This document shows positions 50,746 to 60,673 of a DNA stretch of 64,000 nucleotides, piece by piece. The position numbers and the translations under genes were made by a program. The notes beneath the pieces were generated by a model that saw only the letters and a program-made list of their open reading frames with translations, did no database searches and had not been told where the DNA came from. The stretch is taken from contig NZ_CAJXTC010000011.1 in NCBI RefSeq assembly GCF_913060805.1, forward strand, positions 62,001 through 126,000. Direction: 5' to 3'. The first letter of the stretch is position 1, and each line of letters starts with the position of its first letter. Origin of the DNA: an uncultured Draconibacterium sp. (GTDB lineage Bacteria > Bacteroidota > Bacteroidia > Bacteroidales > Prolixibacteraceae).

Positions 50746-53274
50746 ATGAAAAAACTTTCATTTTTATCATTCATTCTGCTGCTATTAGCGGCATGTAGTT
50801 CGGACCCAAACCAGGATTTGGTACTCAACGATCTTGAGTATTTCGAAACGCAAGGCGTAAATGTATTGGTGTACAGTAACCTTTTTACCGGCGGCTTTAA
50901 CGACGAAAAGAACGCGGGAATAGAATTGATCCATCATGGAGTAAGAACTGCGCAGGGTGGTGCCGTGCGACTTTCGCACACCCCGGAACAGTGGGATCTT
51001 GTACCGGAAATACCAACCCGAACGGTTGACAGTGTGAGCAATAGCATTGAGGCGACTTTACGGTATAACGATTACGATTTCGAGTCGCGCGTGGTTGTTA
51101 CAGCCAAGGGCAAAGGAGTTGAGATATCCGTTTTCCTCGACGAACCTCTGCCGGAATCAGTTGAAGGGAACGCCGGGTTTAACCTTGAGTTTTTACCTTC
51201 GAAATATTGGGGGAAAACCTATTTAATGGATGGACGCATCAACCGGTTTTCGCGCTATGTGGCAAGTAATACAGTTACAAGGCCCAACAGCGAAAAACCC
51301 AAACAATACAAAGGATATGTAACTTCCGACGATAGAGGGACCGGCAAATTTATCGATCCGCTGCCGCTCGAAACCGGACGAACAATGCTGCTTGCTCCCG
51401 ATGAGCCCGAGCGTATGGTGAAAATCACTTCTGCCGATGCCGACCTCATGCTTTTTGATGGCCGCGTGCTGGCACAAAACGGCTGGTATGTAGTTCGCAG
51501 TTTGCTTCCGGCCGGAAAAACCGGTAAAGTTTTAACCTGGACAGTTGAACCCAATGCTGTTAAAGGCTGGGTACGAGAACCAAATATTGGTTTCTCGCAG
51601 GTAGGCTACCTGCCTTCGCAACAAAAAGTTTCGGTTATTGAACTCGACAAAAAGGATAACCCACTTGCAAAAGCATCAATTTACAAAGTAGGCGACGATG
51701 GCACTGCTACTGAAGTGTTCAGCGGTAAAATCGAATCGTGGGGCGACTATTTTAAATACAACTATGTGAAATTCGATTTTTCGTCGGTTGAAACACCCGG
51801 TATTTACTACATTCAGTATGGCGATTTTAAAACCAATAACTTTATAATAGCAGATAACGTTTACGATTGGATTACCGATGCCACCAGCGATGTGTGGATA
51901 CCCATTCATATGAATCACATGTATGTGAACGAGGCGTACAGGGTATGGCACGGCGAGCCTTTTAAAGAAGGTTACCTGCAGGCTCCGCCAAATACCGATC
52001 ATTTCGATTTGCATGGGCAGGGGCCAACAACCGATACCAAATACAAAGCATTGGAAACCATTCCGGGATTAAACGTTGGAGGTTTTTTTGATGCCGGTGA
52101 TTTTGATATTGAAACCGGATCGAACATTTCCGTGGTGCAGAACTTTGTGCAAACCTGGGAGTATTTTAAACCTTTGCGCGATCAGACTTTTATTGACGAG
52201 GAGCAGCGCTATGTCGATCTTCATCGTCCGGACGGAACACCCGATATTTTGCAGTTTATCGAGCACGGAACCATGAACCTTGTGGCCCAGGCTGAAATTA
52301 TCGGCCATATGGCACAAACGCTTTCCAACTCTGTTCTCGATAACTATCATCATCTTGGCGATGCCGCTTCAATAACCGACGGCCTTCCGTATAATCCGAA
52401 GCTTGGGCCATACGAAGTAGCCCGCGATGGAAAATCAAGCGGAGTAAAAGACGATATGTGGGCATTTACAAGTCACAATCCCGGCCTCGATCTAAGAGCT
52501 GCTGCTATGTTCGCCGCAACAAGCCGTGCATTAAAGGGGTATAACGACGATCTTTCTGAAAGGGCCTTGATCCAGTCGAAACGACTATTGAAAGAGTCGA
52601 TCGAATTACTTGCCAATGTGCCGGAAGACCGCCGTGGCTGGAACTGGGGGGCAGATATGGGCACCAATCTTCAACTGTATATTTCAACCGGCGAGCAGCA
52701 ATATATCGATAAGTTTCAGGAATTGCTGTGGCCCGCACTCGACCGTAACGTAAGTTACAGCATTAAAACAGCATTACATGCCATACCGCACATGGATGAA
52801 TCGTACAAAGAAAAGCTGCGGCCGTATGTGGTAAAATACAACGAATATATTGAGGAGCTTGAAAAGAATAATCCGTACGGAGTGCCGATTGGCCTTGGCG
52901 GCTGGGCCGGCAATGGCGGTGTTGTTAACTTTGGAACCACTGTTTGTTTTGCCAGCAAATATTATCCTGATATTATTGATGCCAGCCATGCATTTAAGGC
53001 CACCAACTGGTTGTTTGGCTGTCATCCGTATCACAATTATTCGTTTGTGGCAACGGTAGGTGCCGCTCGTCCTAAAGCGATGTTTTATGGGAACAACAGG
53101 GCCGATTTCTCGTTTATCCCGGGGAATGTTGCGCCCGGTGTATTGTTCAGGCAACCCGACCATTTTGAAAACTACGACGACTGGCCATTTTTGTGGGGCC
53201 AAAACGAAGGTACCATTGGAGGAAATACCAGTTACCTCATTTTTGGATCAGCTTTTAAAAACCTGGTAAAATAA
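50746..53274 (+). CDS. glycoside hydrolase family 9 lipoprotein
   Basis: This 842-residue protein has a lipoprotein signal (LLLLAACSSDP, lipidated Cys17), an N-terminal beta-rich domain (about 30-265), an immunoglobulin-like CelD-N domain (about 275-380) and a GH9 catalytic domain (about 385-842). The catalytic features are DAGD (449-452) and Glu821 in GQNEGTIGG. GH9 enzymes are mostly endoglucanases that invert the anomeric carbon; beta-glucans are the likely substrate but exo-activity is possible. It stands alone between clusters of hairpin repeats. No SusC/SusD pair is adjacent. Confidence 0.92.
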   Translation: MKKLSFLSFILLLLAACSSDPNQDLVLNDLEYFETQGVNVLVYSNLFTGGFNDEKNAGIELIHHGVRTAQGGAVRLSHTPEQWDLVPEIPTRTVDSVSNSIEATLRYNDYDFESRVVVTAKGKGVEISVFLDEPLPESVEGNAGFNLEFLPSKYWGKTYLMDGRINRFSRYVASNTVTRPNSEKPKQYKGYVTSDDRGTGKFIDPLPLETGRTMLLAPDEPERMVKITSADADLMLFDGRVLAQNGWYVVRSLLPAGKTGKVLTWTVEPNAVKGWVREPNIGFSQVGYLPSQQKVSVIELDKKDNPLAKASIYKVGDDGTATEVFSGKIESWGDYFKYNYVKFDFSSVETPGIYYIQYGDFKTNNFIIADNVYDWITDATSDVWIPIHMNHMYVNEAYRVWHGEPFKEGYLQAPPNTDHFDLHGQGPTTDTKYKALETIPGLNVGGFFDAGDFDIETGSNISVVQNFVQTWEYFKPLRDQTFIDEEQRYVDLHRPDGTPDILQFIEHGTMNLVAQAEIIGHMAQTLSNSVLDNYHHLGDAASITDGLPYNPKLGPYEVARDGKSSGVKDDMWAFTSHNPGLDLRAAAMFAATSRALKGYNDDLSERALIQSKRLLKESIELLANVPEDRRGWNWGADMGTNLQLYISTGEQQYIDKFQELLWPALDRNVSYSIKTALHAIPHMDESYKEKLRPYVVKYNEYIEELEKNNPYGVPIGLGGWAGNGGVVNFGTTVCFASKYYPDIIDASHAFKATNWLFGCHPYHNYSFVATVGAARPKAMFYGNNRADFSFIPGNVAPGVLFRQPDHFENYDDWPFLWGQNEGTIGGNTSYLIFGSAFKNLVK

Positions 53275-53298
53275 AAAACTTACTGGTTAACCTGGCTA

Positions 53299-53423
53299 CC
53301 CCTCGTTTGTAACGAGGGGCAAGGTCTCCCGGCATTTTAAATGCCATTTAGAAGGTCGTTAAAAACGACAAGATTGGAAACCCCTTCCCGATTACTTCGG
53401 GACAGGCAGTTACAAACGAGGGG
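53299..53423. repeat. hairpin-rich repeat A, copy 3
   Basis: A complete copy with both CCCCTCGTTTGTAAC arms, 25 bp after the GH9 stop. It differs from copy 1 at only a few positions. Confidence 0.85.
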
Positions 53424-53524
53424 CAGTAGGATTAATATTGAAAAGCATTTTAAGATAGCGTTGCATTGTTTTGACTTGACAAAAGAAAAAAGTTTATAAA
53501 TCAAATTAAGAAAAAACAGAACTT

Positions 53525-53815
53525 ATGAAATCATTTCTATTATTTACATTTTTAGTTTCATTGGCAAAATCCGGACTATGGATAAGTATTGGAATTTTAA
53601 TTAAGAATCACTTTGAAACACTATTGTCATTATTAATACGCAAACCTGTTCAGGACAATCTAATCGAGAAAAATAACCTCGACGCATTTAATAATATAAC
53701 AAAATGGATTGGGATATTTATTATTGTGATTGGTATTGGTATGGCCTTATCTGCATTTGCGCCACTAATAATGGGATTCAGAATGCCGACAAATAGTTTC
53801 AATTTTAACTTTTGA
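53525..53815 (+). CDS. small hypothetical membrane protein
   Basis: This 96-residue protein has two hydrophobic segments (about 4-26 and 58-82) and no known motif. The DNA is more AT-rich than neighbouring genes. It lies between repeat A copy 3 and repeat B copy 2, where at the other locus A and B are only 7 bp apart, so it may have arrived by insertion. It could also be a chance frame. Function unknown. Confidence 0.45.
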   Translation: MKSFLLFTFLVSLAKSGLWISIGILIKNHFETLLSLLIRKPVQDNLIEKNNLDAFNNITKWIGIFIIVIGIGMALSAFAPLIMGFRMPTNSFNFNF

Positions 53816-53862
53816 TTCTTTAAGATACATTAAGAATTAGAAACGAGGGCTTTGCAAATTTT

Positions 53863-54022
53863 AATCCAACCCCGACGGGGTTGTAATTCTACAGGTATAT
53901 TCTCATTACTATACTCAAACTCCCATGGAGTTTTTATCAGCTAATTTAAAAAATCCGGTACGGATTTGAGTTTAGTAAAAGCGAGTTGGGGGTTGTTGCC
54001 GATAACCCGGTACGGGTTAGAT
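53863..54022. repeat. hairpin-rich repeat B, copy 2
   Basis: Closely matches copy 1, including the CAACCCCGACGGGGTTG and TAACCCGGTACGGGTTA hairpins. A degenerate right end of repeat A (TTAGAAACGAGGGC, 53837-53850) comes just before it. Confidence 0.85.
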
Positions 54023-54272
54023 AATCTTCAAACGACTTACTAACAATATGTACTCATCACTCCCACAAAAAAAGGGCTTCCAACCCGAAACCCTCTATTT
54101 TGAATTAAAATTTTGCAAGAAAAAAGGAGAACCGGCGTTTCACATTCTGGTCAAGGGAAAGTGATTTAGTTTCGGATAATAAATTTCCTCCTCCGGCCGG
54201 ATCTCCTGAAAAAACTGCACTATAAAAATTGCATAGCCCACTACGGCATATGCTAACTTTCAAATTTTAAGC

Positions 54273-54290
54273 GAGCGAATTTAATCGCTC
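54273..54290 (-). terminator. possible terminator of the gltBD transcript
   Basis: GAGCGA and TCGCTC form a six-base stem around ATTTAA, 21 bp past the gltD stop. The minus-strand tail GCTTAAAATTTG is only moderately T-rich. Confidence 0.4.
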
Positions 54291-54310
54291 TTGTCACAGA
54301 ACACGTTGCC

Positions 54311-55795
54311 TTATGGCAAAACAGTGTCGCCCATTAAGTAGGTGTCTACCTCGCGGGCAGCAGCACGACCTTCGTTAATGGCCCAAACCACCAACGATTG
54401 TCCGCGGCGTGAATCACCGGCAGCAAAAACCTTTTTAATGCTGGTTTTAAACTGTCCGTATTCAGCTTTGTAGTTCGAACGTGCATCACGTTCCATATCC
54501 ATCTCTTCGGCAATTTTATCTTCCGGTCCTAAAAAGCCCATCGCCAACAGAACCAGGTCTGCCTTAATGTAACGTTCGGTTCCCGGAACAGCCTGTGGCA
54601 TACGTCCGCCATTATCGGTTTTTATCCACTCCACCTGAACGGTGTGCAAAGCTTTTACTTTGCCATTATCACCTTCAATTTTGGTGGTCATTATCGAATA
54701 TTTACGCGGATCTTTTCCTTTTGCAACAATGGCTTCGTGCTGGCCGTAATCGGTTTTTTCGTTACCCGGCCATTCCGGCCACGGGTTAACTTCGCCGTTA
54801 CGTTCTTTTGGTGGCTGTGGCATAATCTCCAGCTGGGTTATGCTTTTGCAACCATGGCGCAACGATGTAGCTACACAGTCGGTACCGGTATCGCCACCAC
54901 CAATTACGATTACATTTTTATCTTTTGCCGAGATGTAATTTCCATCTTCCAGCTTACTGTCGAGCAAACTTTTTGTGTTGGCTTTCAGGAACTCCATAGC
55001 AAAGTGTACGCCATCCAACTCACGGCCTTCAACTTTCAGGTCGCGTGGTTTTGTTGCTCCGGTAGTTAAAACAACCGCATCAAAGTCGTCGAGCAACTTT
55101 TTACTGCGAATGTCTTTTCCAACCTCGGTATTGGTTTTAAAAATAATACCTTCTGCTTCCAGAATATCAACACGGCGCTGAACCACGTCTTTATCCAGTT
55201 TCATATTCGGAATACCGTACATCAGCAAACCACCAATGCGGTCGTCGCGTTCGAAAACAGTAACGGTATGACCTGCTTTGTTCAGCTGAGCTGCACACGC
55301 CAGTCCGGCAGGACCAGATCCTACAACAGCAACCGTTTTCCCGGTTCTGCTTTCCGGTGGCTCAGGAACAACCCATCCCTGCTCGAAACCATTGTCGATA
55401 ATGGTACGTTCGTTGTCGTGGATGGTAACAGCCGGTTCGTTAATTCCCAACACACAACCTGCTTCGCAAGGTGCAGGGCAAACTCTTCCTGTAAATTCAG
55501 GGAAGTTATTGGTGTGGTGCAATCGTTCCAGCGCATCTTTCCAGCGACCTTTGTAAATCAGGTCGTTCCACTCCGGAATCAGGTTGTAAACCGGACAGCC
55601 CGAAGCGCCGTTGTGCAATAATGCTCCGCGATGGCAGAATGGAACACCGCAGTCCATGCAGCGCGCACCCTGAGTTTCACAAGTTTCTTTATCGCGTAAT
55701 ATGTATACCTCGTTCCAATCTTTGAGGCGCTCCTCGATTTTTCGTGTCGGATTGGAAACTCTTTTATATTCTAAAAATCCTGTTGGCTTTCCCAT
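54311..55795 (-). CDS. gltD: glutamate synthase, small (beta) subunit
   Basis: This 494-residue protein has an N-terminal Fe-S domain (CMDCGVPFC, then CPAPCEAGC) and two nucleotide-binding folds ([16 protein letters not shown] and [17 protein letters not shown]). It oxidises NADPH and passes electrons to GltB. The gene lies 19 bp downstream of gltB. Length and motif order are normal. Confidence 0.97.
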   Translation of the reverse strand: MGKPTGFLEYKRVSNPTRKIEERLKDWNEVYILRDKETCETQGARCMDCGVPFCHRGALLHNGASGCPVYNLIPEWNDLIYKGRWKDALERLHHTNNFPEFTGRVCPAPCEAGCVLGINEPAVTIHDNERTIIDNGFEQGWVVPEPPESRTGKTVAVVGSGPAGLACAAQLNKAGHTVTVFERDDRIGGLLMYGIPNMKLDKDVVQRRVDILEAEGIIFKTNTEVGKDIRSKKLLDDFDAVVLTTGATKPRDLKVEGRELDGVHFAMEFLKANTKSLLDSKLEDGNYISAKDKNVIVIGGGDTGTDCVATSLRHGCKSITQLEIMPQPPKERNGEVNPWPEWPGNEKTDYGQHEAIVAKGKDPRKYSIMTTKIEGDNGKVKALHTVQVEWIKTDNGGRMPQAVPGTERYIKADLVLLAMGFLGPEDKIAEEMDMERDARSNYKAEYGQFKTSIKKVFAAGDSRRGQSLVVWAINEGRAAAREVDTYLMGDTVLP

Positions 55796-55814
55796 GTCTT
55801 AGCGTCTATAAAAA

Positions 55815-58800
55815 TTACAAATTGGCCAAATGCATATCAAATGCAGCATCAATAACATCCGACTCTTTTTCGTATTTACCCGTTTTGCGGGCCTCTTCAA
55901 TGTAGGTCAGCATGCGTTTGTAATCGGTAGGAATTACCTTAACAAACTTGCCAACTGTCTCTTCCCAGTCCGAAAGAACATACTCAGCAACCGTTGATTC
56001 AGTTTTGTCTTTGTGTTTCTGAATCATTGCTTTCAGTTCCTCCTGCTCCTCATTATCCGTAACTCTTTCCAGCTGAATCATTCCCTTGTTGCAAAGAGCC
56101 GGGAAAGTCCCGTCGATATCGAGCACATAAGCAATACCACCCGACATACCGGCACCAAAGTTTCTTCCGGTTTTTCCAAGAATAACAGCTTTTCCTCCCG
56201 TCATGTATTCGCAGCCGTGGTCGCCAATACCTTCAACAACAACTTGTGCTCCCGAGTTACGAACACAGAAACGTTCGCCGGCAATACCGCGGATATAAGC
56301 CTCGCCGCCTGTTGCTCCGTAGAAACAAACGTTACCTACAATGATGTTCTGTTCAGGAATGAACTGTACGTTTTTGGCCGGGTAGATGGCTAAATGACCG
56401 CCGGATAATCCTTTTCCGAAATAGTCGTTCGCATCACCTTCAACCTCCATCTCAATACCTTTGCAAACAAATGCACCGAACGATTGTCCAGCTGAACCTG
56501 TCATTTTGAAATGGATGGTTCCGTCGGGTAATCCTTCTCCTTTATATACTTTGGTTACTTCGTGCGACAGAACGGTACCAACACTTCGGTTGATATTTTT
56601 TATCTCGAATTCTGCTGCTACTTTTTCACCGTCTTTTATGGCTTTTTGTGCGGCTTCAACAAGTTTCCAGTCAAGGATTTCTTCCAACTGGTGATCTTGT
56701 TTTTTGCTGCAGTAAAGACCTTCTTCCTGTCCCATTTCTTCTTTGTAAAGAATCGGGCTCAGGTCGAGACCTTTATATTTCCAGTGATCAATGTCGTCTT
56801 TAAATTTCAGGCATTGCGACTGACCCACCATTTCGTTAATAGTACGGAAGCCCAGCTCTGCCATAATCTCGCGAAGACCTTCAACAAGGAATTCGAAGAA
56901 GTTAACAACGTGATCAGGATTACCTTTAAATAATCCGCGTAATCTTTCGTTTTGAGTCGCTACACCAACCGGACAAGTGTTGCTGTGGCATTTACGCATC
57001 ATAATACAGCCTTCAACAACCAGAGCCATTGTTGCAACTCCCCACTCTTCAGCACCAAGCAGTGTTGCAATAGCCAAGTCGCGCGATGTTTTCATCTGAC
57101 CGTCAGACTGAACCACAATACGGTTACGCAAGCGGTTGCGAACCAGCGTTTGGTGAGTCTCCGACAATCCAAGCTCCCAAGGTAATCCGGCATGTTTAAT
57201 CGAACTAACCGGCGATGCTCCAGTTCCGCCGTCGTATCCCGAGATAAGTACAGCATCTGCTTTTGCTTTACAAACTCCGGTTGCAACAGTTCCTACTCCT
57301 GATTCAGAAACCAGTTTCACGTTGATACGTGCATCGCGGTTACTGTTTTTCAGGTCGAAGATCAACTGTGCCAAATCCTCAATAGAATAAATATCGTGGT
57401 GCGGTGGAGGAGAAATCAATCCTACTCCGGGAGTTGAGTTACGTGTGCGTCCGATCCATCCATTTACTTTATGACCCGGAAGGTGACCACCTTCACCCGG
57501 TTTTGCTCCCTGCGCCATTTTAATCTGAAGCTCTTTGGCTTTGCTCAGGTAGTAGCTGTTTACTCCGAAACGTCCGGATGCGATCTGCTTGGTAGCCGAA
57601 CACATGTCGTCGCCATTTGGCAACTTGGTGTAACGAATCGGGTCTTCACCACCTTCGCCTGAGTTTGATTTAGAACCAATGCGGTTCATGGCAATGGCCA
57701 GCGTAGTGTGTGCTTCCCACGAGATAGAACCAAACGACATTGCTCCCGTAGCAAAACGGGTAAGAATGCTTTCTGCCGGTTCAACTTCGTCGAGTGGAAT
57801 CGACTGGCGGTCAGAAGTAAAGTCCATCAGTCCACGTAAAGTGAATGCGGCTTTTGCCTGGTCGTCAACTACACTACAGTATTTTTTGTATTTCTCGTAA
57901 TCGTTCTTTCTTGTTGCTTCCTGAATCAGTTGAATCGCTTCAGGACTCAGCAGGTGACGTTCGCCATCTTTACGCCAGTGGTATTCTCCACCCGGCTCCA
58001 GCACTTTTGCTCCTCCCTGGCGGGTTGGGAATCCTTTGCGGTGACGCATCATCGCTTCTTTGGCAATATCGTCAAGGCTCAGTCCTTCAACACGGCTAAC
58101 GGTTCCGGTAAAGTACTTGTCAATTACTTCCTGCTTAATTCCGACAGCTTCGAAAATCTGTGCTCCCTGGTACGATGCCAAAGTTGAAATACCCATTTTT
58201 GAGAATACTTTCAACAGTCCGCCACCAATCGCTTTCACATAGTTTTGGATAGCCTGCTCTTTGGTAATATCGCCCAATGCGCCTTCGTTCACCAAATCTT
58301 TAATGGTATCGATGGCCATGTATGGGTTTACGGCAGAAACACCGTAACCTAACAAGGTTGCAAAATGATGCACTTCGCGTACATCACCGGCTTCCATAAT
58401 AATGTCGGCTTTACCACGCTTTCCAACGCGGATCAAGTGGTGGTGAACAGCCGAAGCTGCCAGTAACGAAGGAATCGGCGCATGGTCGGTGCTAACCGCA
58501 AAGTCAGAAAGCAAGATGATTGAATAAGCTTCATCAATCGCATCTTCAACGTATTGACACAAACGCTCCAATTTGGTTTCCAGCGTACCTTCTTTTCCAT
58601 CGGCGTGGAAAACAATACTGATCTTTTTGGTCTGGAAATGCGTGTGATCCACATACGCCAGTTTAATCAACTGTTCGTTGGTTAAAACAGGCTGGTGAAC
58701 CGCAATTCTGCGACAATGCTCAGGCGATTCTGTCAGAATATTTTTGAAACCGCCCAAATAGGTTCTCAGGTCCATTACAATACGCTCCCTGATTGGGTCG

Positions 58801-60407
58801 ATTGGCGGATTGGTTACCTGGGCAAATAATTGTTTAAAGTAGTGCGACAAATGCACCGGACGATCAGAAAGCACGGCCAGCGGGTTGTCGGCTCCCATCG
58901 AGCCAAGCGCTTCGCCACCATTCATCGCCATCGGTTTCAGAATCACCTCAATATCTTCGTGAGTGAATCCGAAAGCTTTTTGTCGTTTAAAAACGGTTTT
59001 CTTATCCGGCTCTTTTAATTCCAGGTCGGGAATAAAAGGAAGCTCGTCCAGATAAGTCATATTTTCTTTTACCCACTCGCCATAAGGTTGGCTTGAGCAA
59101 ATTTCAGATTTAACTTCTTCGTCAGAAATAATGCGGCCTTGTTCCAAATCGGCAACAAACATTTTTCCCGGTTGCAAACGACCACGGATTTTTACCTGAT
59201 CGTGCGGTACGTCAATTGCTCCGGTTTCTGACGACATTATTAACGTATCATCGTCGGTTAGGCAATAACGCGACGGACGCAATCCGTTACGGTCAAGCGT
59301 TGCACCAACGAGAACACCGTCAGTAAAACATACCGATGCCGGTCCATCCCATGGTTCCATCATTGCAGAATAGAATTCGTAGAACTCTTTCTTTTTCGGA
59401 TCCATATCCGGATTATTTTGCCATGCTTCAGGAATAAGCATCATCATTACGTGTGGCAACGAACGTCCGCTTAACACAAGCATTTCAATGGCCATATCGA
59501 GGTTGGCACTATCCGAATCGCGGATATCGCAAATCGGGAAGATCATTTCCAGCTCTTCTTTTGTAAATGCCGAGCACTCCAAAAGAACTTCGCGGGCACG
59601 CATCCAGTTAATGTTACCCTTGTTGGTATTGATTTCGCCGTTGTGTGCAATATAACGGAAAGGCTGCGACAGTTTCCACGATGGGAAAGTGTTGGTTGAA
59701 AAACGCGAGTGAACAAGCGAAAGTGCACTTACCGCCAGTGGATTGGTCAGATCTTTAAAATATAAAGAAACCTGCTCGGTTGTAAGCTGACCTTTATAAA
59801 TAATGGTTTTGTACGAACAAGAAATGATGTTCATTCCATTGTATCCGATTCCGCTAATCGATTCGCGAACCAGTTTTTCAGTGTATTTTCTGAAAACAAA
59901 AAGTTTGCGTTCGAACTCTTCACCCGACATACCATCAGGTTTACCAATGAACAATTGTTGTACATATGGTTCTGACGCCAGTGAATCGCGTCCCAGATCT
60001 GAATTGTCAACCGGAACTTTACGATAGCCCAAATAAGGCAATCCGAATTTCTTCAGATTTCGTCCGATAATATCTTTACACTCTGAACGTTTTCGGTCCT
60101 CTTTTGGGAAGAAAATCATGGCCACGCCATATTCGCCAAACTGAGGTAATTTAATGTCCTGTTTCGGACACTCTTCCATAAAAAGTTCATGTGGAATTTG
60201 TAGTAATATCCCTGCACCGTCACCGCTTTTAATATCAAACCCGGTACCCCCGCGATGTTCCATACGAGCCAGCATCGACAAAGCATCAGAAATCACACTG
60301 TGTTTCTTTCTGCCTTTTAGGTTTGCTACAAACCCGATACCACAACTCCCATGTTCAAATTCAGGGCGGTACAATCCCTTTGCTACAGGTTCTTTTGTCT
60401 GCATCAT
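55815..60407 (-). CDS. gltB: glutamate synthase, large (alpha) subunit
   Basis: With the start at 60407 (AAAGGA ribosome site six bases before ATG) the protein has 1530 residues. The N-terminal glutaminase nucleophile is Cys22 in HGSCGIGF, so a 21-residue propeptide would be removed. The central FMN domain shows GAKPGEGGHLPG and the SGYDGGTGASP region, and the [3Fe-4S] segment is CHSNTCPVGVATQ. The C-terminal beta-helix contains repeated GxGxxGG turns. It makes glutamate from glutamine and 2-oxoglutarate with GltD. A longer frame starts at 60458 but lacks a ribosome site. Confidence 0.97.
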   Translation of the reverse strand: MMQTKEPVAKGLYRPEFEHGSCGIGFVANLKGRKKHSVISDALSMLARMEHRGGTGFDIKSGDGAGILLQIPHELFMEECPKQDIKLPQFGEYGVAMIFFPKEDRKRSECKDIIGRNLKKFGLPYLGYRKVPVDNSDLGRDSLASEPYVQQLFIGKPDGMSGEEFERKLFVFRKYTEKLVRESISGIGYNGMNIISCSYKTIIYKGQLTTEQVSLYFKDLTNPLAVSALSLVHSRFSTNTFPSWKLSQPFRYIAHNGEINTNKGNINWMRAREVLLECSAFTKEELEMIFPICDIRDSDSANLDMAIEMLVLSGRSLPHVMMMLIPEAWQNNPDMDPKKKEFYEFYSAMMEPWDGPASVCFTDGVLVGATLDRNGLRPSRYCLTDDDTLIMSSETGAIDVPHDQVKIRGRLQPGKMFVADLEQGRIISDEEVKSEICSSQPYGEWVKENMTYLDELPFIPDLELKEPDKKTVFKRQKAFGFTHEDIEVILKPMAMNGGEALGSMGADNPLAVLSDRPVHLSHYFKQLFAQVTNPPIDPIRERIVMDLRTYLGGFKNILTESPEHCRRIAVHQPVLTNEQLIKLAYVDHTHFQTKKISIVFHADGKEGTLETKLERLCQYVEDAIDEAYSIILLSDFAVSTDHAPIPSLLAASAVHHHLIRVGKRGKADIIMEAGDVREVHHFATLLGYGVSAVNPYMAIDTIKDLVNEGALGDITKEQAIQNYVKAIGGGLLKVFSKMGISTLASYQGAQIFEAVGIKQEVIDKYFTGTVSRVEGLSLDDIAKEAMMRHRKGFPTRQGGAKVLEPGGEYHWRKDGERHLLSPEAIQLIQEATRKNDYEKYKKYCSVVDDQAKAAFTLRGLMDFTSDRQSIPLDEVEPAESILTRFATGAMSFGSISWEAHTTLAIAMNRIGSKSNSGEGGEDPIRYTKLPNGDDMCSATKQIASGRFGVNSYYLSKAKELQIKMAQGAKPGEGGHLPGHKVNGWIGRTRNSTPGVGLISPPPHHDIYSIEDLAQLIFDLKNSNRDARINVKLVSESGVGTVATGVCKAKADAVLISGYDGGTGASPVSSIKHAGLPWELGLSETHQTLVRNRLRNRIVVQSDGQMKTSRDLAIATLLGAEEWGVATMALVVEGCIMMRKCHSNTCPVGVATQNERLRGLFKGNPDHVVNFFEFLVEGLREIMAELGFRTINEMVGQSQCLKFKDDIDHWKYKGLDLSPILYKEEMGQEEGLYCSKKQDHQLEEILDWKLVEAAQKAIKDGEKVAAEFEIKNINRSVGTVLSHEVTKVYKGEGLPDGTIHFKMTGSAGQSFGAFVCKGIEMEVEGDANDYFGKGLSGGHLAIYPAKNVQFIPEQNIIVGNVCFYGATGGEAYIRGIAGERFCVRNSGAQVVVEGIGDHGCEYMTGGKAVILGKTGRNFGAGMSGGIAYVLDIDGTFPALCNKGMIQLERVTDNEEQEELKAMIQKHKDKTESTVAEYVLSDWEETVGKFVKVIPTDYKRMLTYIEEARKTGKYEKESDVIDAAFDMHLANL

Positions 60408-60673
60408 TTTTTCCTTTCTCTTTAAAATTCGCACTAGCGCAGCAATTGGCGCTGTCAATACCGAATTACTGCAAATCTGTAAGTGAAAATCCCGTTTTTA
60501 CTTACGAAGTGAAATCAAAAATAAACAAAGAGGTGTGTATTCGCAATCTTAATAGGTGTAAATTGTGTTTAATAACATACAATTAACCTTGAGAAAAATC
60601 ATAAAAAACTTAAATCCTTTATCAGTATTTTATATGATTCTGACATTTGTTAGGTTTCAAATAACCTGAAATC

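Larger units (their letters stand above)
53816..54310. other. intergenic region
   Basis: This 495-bp gap holds repeat B copy 2 and, beyond it, GGAGAACCGGC (54126-54136) facing GCCGGATCTCC (54196-54206), a long-range stem with one mismatch, and a hairpin near the gltD end. No gene was seen. Confidence 0.6.

Noticed and set aside
50053-54022. Repeats A and B as CRISPR, riboswitch or tRNA-like elements
   Set aside because: They have terminal inverted repeats and occur on both sides of an unrelated gene; no spacer structure, aptamer consensus or cloverleaf could be seen.
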